28,827 bases of DNA, taken from positions 1 to 28,827 of the forward strand of contig NZ_JAHQUY010000041.1 of NCBI RefSeq assembly GCF_019052365.1, in the 5' to 3' direction. How positions within the stretch are numbered: position 1 is the first letter of the stretch; each line of letters opens with the position of its first letter. The position numbers and the translations under genes were made by a program. The notes under the pieces are model-generated. The model did not search any database, was not told the origin of the DNA, and saw only the letters and a list, made by a program, of their open reading frames with translations. Positions 1 to 6,250 of this stretch are shown here, piece after piece. Source of the DNA: Leyella stercorea (lineage in GTDB: Bacteria > Bacteroidota > Bacteroidia > Bacteroidales > Bacteroidaceae).

Positions 1-155
1 TTGAGACAAGTGCACCCCCTGATTACAATACTTGTTCTGCTCGGTTGGTGCACTTCTTGCTCTGGCAAGCGGCAAAGCCGAGCGGAGACAAGTGCACCCC
101 CTGATTACAATACTTGTTCTGTTTGGTTGGTGCACTTGAGACAAGTGCACCCCCT
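1..155. repeat. Palindromic extragenic repeat cluster 1
   Basis: Three units lie here: one cut by the window edge (1-20), a long form (43-102), and an intact short form whose palindrome is at 129-151. The short-form core is two perfectly complementary 10-nt arms, GGTGCACTTG and CAAGTGCACC, around the loop AGA. Outer ends are asymmetric: GGTT on one side and CCCCT on the other. The 37-nt stretch at 3-39 recurs exactly at 85-121, and 23 nt of it recur at 141-163, where it runs into the last codons of the minus-strand gene. The cluster begins within 3 nt of that gene's stop codon, so it would be transcribed in its 3' UTR. It resembles REP elements in form; no REP-associated transposase is in the window. 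Confidence 0.9.
43..102 (+). repeat. Long-form repeat with predicted cloverleaf fold
   Basis: This is the short palindrome with 29 extra nucleotides (56-84) between its left arm and the loop. The outer stem is 47-55 with 90-98. The insertion holds two abutting perfect hairpins: CTTGC-TCTG-GCAAG (56-69) and CGGC-AAA-GCCG (70-80). The predicted fold is therefore a multi-branched, cloverleaf-like junction. A 46-nt stretch (46-91) occurs again, exact and inverted, at 8225-8270. Folding is inferred by eye from complementarity. Confidence 0.8.
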
Positions 156-157
156 GA

Positions 158-1327
158 TTACAAAGCCTGACGGAAGTCCTCCACGATGTCGTCCATGTCC
201 TCCAGACCCACAGAGATGCGTATCGTCGTGTCGAGCACGTCCATCGCTGCGCGCTGCTCGTCAGTGAACGGACCGAAGATGGTGCTGGCAGGATGGATGG
301 CGAGTGTGCGGTTGTCGAATAGATTCGTGGCGCGGCGCACCAGCTTCAGTTTGTTGATGAAGCGGAAGCAAGCCTCCTTCGACTCCAGGTCGATAGTGAA
401 CATGCAGCCCGCAGTCTTGCCAAACTGACGTTGCGCCAAAGCATGGTACGGATTGTCGGGCAAACCGACGTAGTTGACGCTCTTGATCTGCTCCAACCCG
501 CGCAGCGCGTTCACCAGATACTCCGTGTTGCGCACCTGCATGGAGTAGCGTGCGTTCAGATTCTCCAGTCCGAGGTTCTGCATGTAAGCCACGTGCGGCG
601 TCATGTAAGCGCCGAGGTTGAACAGCATCTCGTCGTGCAGGCGGTGAGCAAACTCGGGGAATCCGCCGTAGTCGATGACGATGCCGCCGAGCGAAGTGGC
701 GCCGCCAGAGAGATACTTAGTGGTAGAAACCACCTCGATGTCCACGCCAAGTTCGTGAGCGTTGAACTCGGTGAACGGAATAGCCGTGGTGTCAGCCACG
801 AGCGGAATGTTATGTTCGTGCGCAATCTCAGCCAGCGCCGCGAGGTCAGCCACCTCAAGCTGCGGATTGGTGATTATTTCGAGGAAGATGCAGCAGGTGT
901 CGGCATCAACGGCACTTCGCACCTCGTCGAGATTCGTCAGGTCGCACAGATGCGTCGTCACGCCGAATCGCGGCAGCGTCTTTGTCAGCAGCGAGTAGGT
1001 GTTGCCGAACATGTGTCTTGACGACACCACGTTCTTGCCCTGCTCCACGAGCGAGATGAGTGCGCCCGATATAGCCGCCATGCCCGACGACATCGCCGTC
1101 ACACGGTCGGCACCGGTCAGCGCCTTTATCTTGAGTTCGAGATAGTTTACTGTAGGATTCATCACACGCGAGTAGTCGGGCTCCTCGATACGTCCGCAGA
1201 AAGCGTCCGACATCACGTCGGCGTCAGCGAACTCGTAAGCAAGCGTGTGGTAGACAGGCATACTCAATGCGCCGTATGCATCGCTTTTCTGGAAAGGGGT
1301 GTCGATGGCAAGTGTTTTTTTCTTCAT
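158..1327 (-). CDS. Cys/Met metabolism PLP-dependent enzyme (O-acetylhomoserine sulfhydrylase / methionine gamma-lyase type)
   Basis: A 389-residue cytosolic enzyme of the trans-sulfuration fold-type I PLP family. Visible features are YSRVMNPT at residues 52-59 (cofactor and substrate region), SSGMAAI near 80-86, the VADTT segment near 177-181 and the presumed PLP lysine in STTKYLSGG (K204). Family members add sulfide to O-acetylhomoserine or eliminate thiol from Cys, Met or cystathionine; sequence alone does not separate these here. I chose the ATG at 1327 because the longer in-frame TTG at 1363 lies upstream of the likely transcription start set by a promoter -7 box at 1351-1358. The gene diverges from the mannosidase operon, and its stop codon is followed within 3 nt by palindromic repeats. 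No SAM riboswitch was recognised in the short leader. Confidence 0.88.
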   Translation of the reverse strand: MKKKTLAIDTPFQKSDAYGALSMPVYHTLAYEFADADVMSDAFCGRIEEPDYSRVMNPTVNYLELKIKALTGADRVTAMSSGMAAISGALISLVEQGKNVVSSRHMFGNTYSLLTKTLPRFGVTTHLCDLTNLDEVRSAVDADTCCIFLEIITNPQLEVADLAALAEIAHEHNIPLVADTTAIPFTEFNAHELGVDIEVVSTTKYLSGGATSLGGIVIDYGGFPEFAHRLHDEMLFNLGAYMTPHVAYMQNLGLENLNARYSMQVRNTEYLVNALRGLEQIKSVNYVGLPDNPYHALAQRQFGKTAGCMFTIDLESKEACFRFINKLKLVRRATNLFDNRTLAIHPASTIFGPFTDEQRAAMDVLDTTIRISVGLEDMDDIVEDFRQAL

Positions 1328-1350
1328 GATCTTGTTTATTAATTCCGCTG

Positions 1351-1358
1351 CAAAAGTA
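1351..1358 (-). promoter_or_regulatory. Promoter -7 box for the PLP enzyme gene
   Basis: On the minus strand this reads TACTTTTG, matching the Bacteroidetes -7 consensus TAnnTTTG. It lies 23 nt upstream of the ATG at 1327. I see no convincing TTTG -33 element at the expected distance. Confidence 0.5.
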
Positions 1359-1487
1359 CGCAAATAGCTTTTTTCTACACCTATTATATATATACTAAGT
1401 TGCGCACGCCTTTTCTATTTAACATCTTTTGTATGTTACAGCTTCATTTTATGCCGTCAATAATAGCGATTCAAGCATAAAAATCAG

Positions 1488-1495
1488 TATTTTTG
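1488..1495 (+). promoter_or_regulatory. Promoter -7 box for the GH92 operon
   Basis: TATTTTTG matches TAnnTTTG and places a start site near 1500, about 15 nt before the ATG at 1517. It overlaps an in-frame TTG at 1493, which argues against that TTG as the start codon. No clear -33 box is visible. Confidence 0.5.
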
Positions 1496-1516
1496 CAATT
1501 GCTAAATACTAATTTT

Positions 1517-3688
1517 ATGAGAACAAATTATCTATTACGACTCTTATCTGTCGCGCTACTTGCTGTATGCTTTAGTGTTACAGCCGCTGTTGCCGCGACT
1601 CAAAATCTCACGCAATACGTAAATCAATATGTCGGAACCGGCGGTCATGGCCACACGTTCATGGGCGCCAACGTGCCTTTCGGACTCGTTCAGCTCGGTC
1701 CTACCGAGCCCACACGCGGTTGGGACTGGTGCTCGGGCTACTACTATGACGACGACGAGCTTATCGGTTTCGGACACATGCACCTCTCGGGCACCGGCAT
1801 CGGCTGCCTCGGCGACGTTGCATTCCTGCCAGTGAAGGACTTCAAGCAGACTTCCACACGCTTCAAGCACGAGGCAGAGAAGGTGCATCCGGGCTACTAC
1901 TCGGTGCAGCTCACCGACCCTAACGTGCTTGTGGAGCTTACTGCCACAGAACGTTGCGGTTTCCATCGCTATACCTTCAAGAACGGCGCAAAGGCTCAGC
2001 TCGCTCTCGACCTCTCGCAGTGCATCGGTTGGGATAAGCTCAACGACTGCCTGCTCACGCAAGAGAGCGCTACACGCCTCACCGGTTTCCGCCGCTCAAA
2101 CGGTTGGGCAGCCGACCGCCGCATCTATTTCTCTATCGACTTCTCGCAGCCCGTCACCGTCCATCGTCTCGACTCGATGGAGCGCGTCGTTGTGTCTGTA
2201 GCCAACAACACCAAGCCGCTGCTCGTGAAGGTGGCGCTCTCGCCGGTGAGCATCGACAAGGCTAAGCTGAACATGCAGGCAGAGTTGGCAGGTTGGGACT
2301 TCGACGCAGCCGTTAAGTCAGCCGATGAGGCTTGGAACCGCGAACTCGCCCGCATCGAGATACAGACCAACGACCGCACAAAGAAGCGCGTTTTCTACAC
2401 AGCGATGTATCATCTTATGACCTCTTGCTCTAAGTTCAACGACGTAGATCGCGAGTATCGCGGCGCCGACGGCAAGGTGCATAAGGCAGACTTCACCAAC
2501 TATACCACGCTCTCGCTTTGGGATACATATCGTGCGGCTCATCCGCTCATGACGGTTGCCTTCCCCGAGATGCAGCGCGACTTCGCCCAGACCTTCCTCA
2601 ACATCTACAAGCAGCAGGGCCGTCTGCCGGTATGGCATCTCATGGGCTCAGAGACCGACTGTATGGTGGGCAATCCGGGCGCAATCGTGCTCGCCGACCT
2701 CACCATGAAGGGCTTCGTAGAGGATAAGGAGCTGGCGCTTGAGGCTCTGAAGGCTACACAGATGAAGGACATACGCTCGCTCGGTCTGCTCAAGAAGTAC
2801 GGATACATTCCTTGGAACCTCGAACCCGAGAACGAAACCGTAGCGAAGGCGCTCGAATACTGCGCTGCCGATGACGGTGTGGCTAAGGTGGCTAAGCTGT
2901 TGGGCAAGAAGGACGACTACGAATATTTCTTCAACCGCTCTCGCTCTTACAAGAAATACTACGATCCGGAGACTCGCTTCCTCCGCGCTGTAGACACCGA
3001 CGGCAAGTTCCGCCTGCCGTTCAACCCGTTCTTCGCCGAGCACCGCACCAACGACTACACCGAGGGCAACGCATGGCAGTACACCTTCCTCGTGCCTCAC
3101 GACGTGAAGGGTCTCATCAAGCTCTTCGGTTCCGACAAGGCATTCATGTCTAAGCTCGACTCACTCTTCTTCGTTGAAGGCTGGGCTGGCGACAACGCTT
3201 CGCCTGATATGTCGGGCATGACTGGTCAGTATGCTCACGGCAACGAGCCGAGCCACCATGTTATATATATGTATAACTACGCCGGACGCCCCGACAAGGC
3301 TGCTCCGATGCTGCGCAAGATGCTCAACGAGATGTATCTCGACCAGCCCGACGGACTCTCTGGCAACGAGGATGTAGGTCAGATGTCGGCTTGGTACATC
3401 CTCTCGTCGGTAGGTCTCTACCAGGTAGACCCCGTTGGCGGTCGCTTCGTTATCGGTTCGCCGCTCTTCGACAAGGCTACCGTGAATGTGGGCGGAGGCA
3501 AGACCTTCACCGTCGTGGCAAAGAACAACTCCGACAAGAACATCTACGTGCAGAGCGCTCGCCTCAATGGCAAGACTCTCAAGAACTCTTACGTCGACTT
3601 CAACGACATCCGCCGCGGCGGAACACTCGAACTCGTAATGGGTCCGAAACCGTCGAAGTGGGCTTCAGCTGCGGCATGCAGACCATAG
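1517..3688 (+). CDS. Secreted GH92 family alpha-mannosidase
   Basis: A 723-residue glycoside hydrolase of family GH92, whose members are calcium-dependent exo-alpha-mannosidases acting mostly on alpha-1,2 and alpha-1,3 linkages of N-glycans and yeast mannan. A signal peptide spans about residues 1-26 (basic start, hydrophobic core, AVAA end), with no lipobox, so periplasmic or secreted. Family motifs are GTGGHGHTFMGA near the N terminus, the EGNAWQY segment with a candidate acid Glu at residue 516, GNEPSHH at 575-581 and GNEDVGQMSAWY at 616-627. Assigning the catalytic residues is from memory of the family. The start is the ATG at 1517; an upstream in-frame TTG overlaps the promoter. A 28-nt gap separates it from the next gene, so the two are probably one operon. 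Linkage specificity cannot be read from sequence. Confidence 0.93.
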   Translation: MRTNYLLRLLSVALLAVCFSVTAAVAATQNLTQYVNQYVGTGGHGHTFMGANVPFGLVQLGPTEPTRGWDWCSGYYYDDDELIGFGHMHLSGTGIGCLGDVAFLPVKDFKQTSTRFKHEAEKVHPGYYSVQLTDPNVLVELTATERCGFHRYTFKNGAKAQLALDLSQCIGWDKLNDCLLTQESATRLTGFRRSNGWAADRRIYFSIDFSQPVTVHRLDSMERVVVSVANNTKPLLVKVALSPVSIDKAKLNMQAELAGWDFDAAVKSADEAWNRELARIEIQTNDRTKKRVFYTAMYHLMTSCSKFNDVDREYRGADGKVHKADFTNYTTLSLWDTYRAAHPLMTVAFPEMQRDFAQTFLNIYKQQGRLPVWHLMGSETDCMVGNPGAIVLADLTMKGFVEDKELALEALKATQMKDIRSLGLLKKYGYIPWNLEPENETVAKALEYCAADDGVAKVAKLLGKKDDYEYFFNRSRSYKKYYDPETRFLRAVDTDGKFRLPFNPFFAEHRTNDYTEGNAWQYTFLVPHDVKGLIKLFGSDKAFMSKLDSLFFVEGWAGDNASPDMSGMTGQYAHGNEPSHHVIYMYNYAGRPDKAAPMLRKMLNEMYLDQPDGLSGNEDVGQMSAWYILSSVGLYQVDPVGGRFVIGSPLFDKATVNVGGGKTFTVVAKNNSDKNIYVQSARLNGKTLKNSYVDFNDIRRGGTLELVMGPKPSKWASAAACRP

Positions 3689-3716
3689 TAAACTTATCAA
3701 CTAAATAATCACTATT

Positions 3717-5702
3717 ATGAAACTTAATTTAAGTTCGCAGATTGTATTGAATAAGGTACCGGAGCAATACTACCGCCCTCGTACGGCAGTTGAACGCTCT
3801 GAAATCACACGTTGCGAGAAACTCTTCACCGACATCTATCCGAAAGTGGAGGAGGGCGCGAAGGTTATCGCCGACACCGTAGAGACAGAAATCAAGCGTG
3901 CCAAGGCTGCAGGCAAGAAGTGCGTGCTCGCCCTCGGTACAGGTCTGTCGCTGAACCCTATCTACGAGGAGCTTATCCGCCGCCACAAGGCAGGACTCAG
4001 CTTCGACAACGTAGTGGTGTTCAACGCCTACGAGTATTTCCCGCTTGACAAGAACTGCGCACAGAGCGCCATCAACCAGTTGCGCCATCGCTTCCTCGAC
4101 CATGTAGACGTAAAGGCAGAGAATATACACACCCCCGACGGATCAATAGCTCAGGACGAGGTGTTCGAGCACTGCCGCGCCTACGAACAGCTCATCGCTG
4201 CTGAGGGCGGCATCGACATCGCCCTGCTCGGCATTGGTCGTATGGGTAACATCGCAGCCAACGAGCCTGGCTCAAGTCTCGCTTCGCAGAGTCGTATCAT
4301 CCTCATCGACCAGACCGCTCGCGAGGAGATGAGCAACAGCTTCGGCACACTCGACCAGGTGCCGCCGTGCTCTATCACGATGGGTGTTCACACGCTGCTC
4401 TCTGCCCACAAGATGTTCCTCACGGCATGGGGCGAAGAGAAGTCGGAGGTGGTGCAGAAGATTGTGGAGGGCGGCATCACCGACACCGTTCCTGCTTCGT
4501 TCGTGCAGACACACAACGACGCCAAGTTTGTCATAGACCTCGCTGCAGCCAGCAAGCTGACACGTATCGTTCATCCGTGGCTCGTCACCAACTGCGAGTG
4601 GACCGACAAGACGATACGCGCCGCTGTGGTTTGGCTCTGCCAGCTCGTGAAGAAGCCTATCCTCAAGCTCACCAACAAGGACTATAACGAGAACGGCCTT
4701 TCAGACCTGCTCGCCCTCTTCGGTTCGGCTTACAACTGCAATATTAAGATATTTAACGACCTGCAGCATACCATCACCGGATGGCCTGGCGGCAAGCCGA
4801 ACGCCGACGACACCAACCGTCCGGAGCGTGCGCTGCCCGCACAGAAGCGTGTCATCGTATTCTCGCCGCACCCCGACGACGACGTGATCTCTATGGGTGG
4901 CACCATCCGCCGACTCGTTCAGCAGAACCACGACGTGCACATCGCCTACGAGACATCGGGCAACATCGCTGTTGGCGACGAGGAGGTAACACGCTTCATG
5001 CACTTCGTCAACGGCTTCAACCAGCTCTTCTGCGACAGCAAGGACGAGGTGATAAAGAAGATGTACGGCGACATCAAGGAGTTCTTTGCGCAGAAGCGTC
5101 CGAGCGATATGGATACCAAGGAGGTGCGCACCATCAAGGGCCTTATCCGTCGTGGCGAGGCTCGCACAGCCTGCACCTACAACGGCATTCCGCTCGACCA
5201 CGTACACTTCCTCGACCTTCCGTTCTACGAGTCGGGCAAGATAGAGAAGCTGCCGATGGGCGAGGCTGACGTGAAGATCGTTCGCGAACTGCTCCAGCAG
5301 GTTAAGCCTCACCAGATATACGTCGCCGGCGACCTCGCCGACCCGCACGGCACCCACCGCAAGTGTACCGACGCCGTGATGGCTGCCATCGACCTCGAGA
5401 AGGAGGCTGGTGCCAAGTGGCTCGACAACTGCCGCATCTGGATGTATCGCGGCGCATGGGCTGAGTGGGAAATCGAGAACATCGAGATGTGTGTGCCGAT
5501 GTCGCCGGAGGAGCTTCGCGGCAAGCGCAACTGCATCCTCAAGCACTCTTCGCAGATGGAGAGCGCACCGTTCCTCGGCAACGACGAGCGCCTCTTCTGG
5601 CAGCGCGCCGAAGACCGCAACCATGCTACCGCCGAGCTGTATCACAGCCTGGGCTTGGCTTGCTACGAGGCAATGGAGGCGTTCGTGCGCTATAACCCGT
5701 AA
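3717..5702 (+). CDS. NagB-like / PIG-L (LmbE) deacetylase fusion protein
   Basis: A 661-residue two-domain protein. Residues about 20-300 match the NagB glucosamine-6-phosphate deaminase/isomerase fold; residues about 375-655 match the zinc-dependent PIG-L/LmbE deacetylase family, with HPDDD at 385-389 and DPHGTH at 542-547 as probable zinc and catalytic ligands. Compared with E. coli NagB (from memory), the three catalytic positions Asp72, Asp141 and His143 are Tyr105, Met176 and Asn178; only the Glu148 equivalent (Glu183) remains. The phosphate-binding GG(S/T)P loop is also altered (LGTGLSLN). I recall similar long proteins in Bacteroides annotated as glucosamine-6-phosphate deaminase. There is no signal peptide, so it is cytoplasmic. 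Its position behind a mannosidase suggests amino-sugar handling from glycans. The deacetylase activity looks intact; deaminase activity is doubtful. Confidence 0.88.
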   Translation: MKLNLSSQIVLNKVPEQYYRPRTAVERSEITRCEKLFTDIYPKVEEGAKVIADTVETEIKRAKAAGKKCVLALGTGLSLNPIYEELIRRHKAGLSFDNVVVFNAYEYFPLDKNCAQSAINQLRHRFLDHVDVKAENIHTPDGSIAQDEVFEHCRAYEQLIAAEGGIDIALLGIGRMGNIAANEPGSSLASQSRIILIDQTAREEMSNSFGTLDQVPPCSITMGVHTLLSAHKMFLTAWGEEKSEVVQKIVEGGITDTVPASFVQTHNDAKFVIDLAAASKLTRIVHPWLVTNCEWTDKTIRAAVVWLCQLVKKPILKLTNKDYNENGLSDLLALFGSAYNCNIKIFNDLQHTITGWPGGKPNADDTNRPERALPAQKRVIVFSPHPDDDVISMGGTIRRLVQQNHDVHIAYETSGNIAVGDEEVTRFMHFVNGFNQLFCDSKDEVIKKMYGDIKEFFAQKRPSDMDTKEVRTIKGLIRRGEARTACTYNGIPLDHVHFLDLPFYESGKIEKLPMGEADVKIVRELLQQVKPHQIYVAGDLADPHGTHRKCTDAVMAAIDLEKEAGAKWLDNCRIWMYRGAWAEWEIENIEMCVPMSPEELRGKRNCILKHSSQMESAPFLGNDERLFWQRAEDRNHATAELYHSLGLACYEAMEAFVRYNP

Positions 5703-5712
5703 CCAACTGAAC

Positions 5713-5736
5713 GTAGCGGAGGTCTCCGGCCTCCGC
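5713..5736. repeat. GCGGAGG...CCTCCGC palindromic repeat, copy 1
   Basis: A 24-nt GC-rich element with 7-bp complementary ends, GCGGAGG and CCTCCGC, lying 10 nt after a stop codon. It is exactly repeated at 22536-22559, also just after a stop codon. There is no T-run, so it is not a classical intrinsic terminator. Confidence 0.7.
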
Positions 5737-5800
5737 CACAGTCAAACCGTCATCAACAATCTCCCACAGATTCCGCAGATTAACACAGAAGTTAGGCTGC

Positions 5801-5963
5801 CTTTCAGGGGGTGCTTTCAGGGGGTGCACTTGTCTCAAGTGCACCAACCTAACTAAAGAGTAACTACTGAAAGAATATTAGTTCCTAACTGCTTGGTTGG
5901 TGCACTTGAGACAAGTGCACCCCCTGAAAGCACCCCTTCAAGTGCTCCCTAAGTGCACCAACC
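5801..5963. repeat. Palindromic extragenic repeat cluster 2 (long inverted pair)
   Basis: Two intact 23-nt palindromes at 5823-5845 and 5899-5921 sit in opposite orientation. Their flanks extend the match so that 5808-5849 and 5895-5936 are perfect 42-nt reverse complements across a 45-nt spacer. A truncated outer end (TTTCAGGGGGTGC) precedes the left unit, and a degenerate half-unit lies at 5951-5963. Either strand could form a very stable hairpin or cruciform. Confidence 0.9.
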
Positions 5964-5981
5964 AAACATAACGGAATAATT

Positions 5982-6067
5982 ACTCCCACAGATTCCGCAG
6001 ATTTACACAGAACTTTCGAACCAAAAGCATCTGTGCTGATCTGCGAAATCTGTGGGAGTCTTTTTTG
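5982..6067 (+). terminator. Large hairpin with T-run, part of a CACAGATT repeat family
   Basis: Arms 5982-6002 and 6039-6059 match at 20 of 21 positions, with a further short CACAGA/TCTGTG pairing inside, followed by CTTTTTT at 6060-6066. It could end transcription from the mannosidase/NagB-like operon. The left arm is also present at 5761-5790 on the other side of the palindrome pair, and the end of the right arm recurs at 20995-21008, so it is both a repeat and a plausible terminator. Confidence 0.65.
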
Positions 6068-6191
6068 TTTAGTCGTTTGCTGCAAAGCAATAATCAAATG
6101 AATGTCAGCCTCTTGCTACCTTTTATTGTTAAAAATGTAGCAAATATTGAAATAATAAACCGCTGTGTTCGTCATTTTGCAACAATTTGAG

Positions 6192-6199
6192 TAATTTTG
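6192..6199 (+). promoter_or_regulatory. Promoter -7 box for the first M6 protease
   Basis: TAATTTTG matches TAnnTTTG, about 52 nt before the ATG at 6251. TTTG sequences lie upstream (for example 6176-6179) but closer than the usual 19-21 nt, so only the -7 element is claimed. Confidence 0.45.
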
Positions 6200-6250
6200 C
6201 TGCGAATAGTGTTCCGCATATTGCAATAAACAACAATCAATATATCTAAA

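Larger units (their letters stand above)
5703..6250 (+). other. Gene-free region with nested repeats, terminator and promoter
   Basis: No coding region is supported here. In order it holds a GC-rich palindrome (5713-5736), a half copy of a second repeat family (5761-5790), an inverted pair of 23-nt palindromes with long arms (5808-5936), a degenerate half-unit (5951-5963), a large hairpin with a T-run (5982-6067), an AT-rich stretch and a -7 promoter box at 6192-6199. Confidence 0.8.

Noticed and set aside
43..102. tRNA-like gene suggested by the cloverleaf
   Set aside because: No T-psi-C or D-loop consensus, no CCA-type acceptor and a very small size (about 52 nt across the stem); only the general shape is similar.
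1..155. Possible CRISPR array
   Set aside because: Units are palindromic, unevenly spaced, vary in orientation in other clusters, and the spacers are themselves repeated; no cas genes.
431..1021. Long open frame on the plus strand
   Set aside because: Antisense to the conserved PLP enzyme; codon pattern follows the real gene's third-position bias and no family match is visible.
1493..1516. TTG start for the GH92 gene
   Set aside because: It overlaps the -7 promoter box; the ATG at 1517 directly starts a good signal peptide.
1328..1516. SAM riboswitch upstream of the sulfur amino-acid gene
   Set aside because: The predicted leader is only about 17 nt and no SAM-I or SAM-II motif was seen.
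4701..5645. Long open frame on the minus strand
   Set aside because: Shadow of the PIG-L domain gene; Leu/Val/His-rich composition typical of antisense frames.
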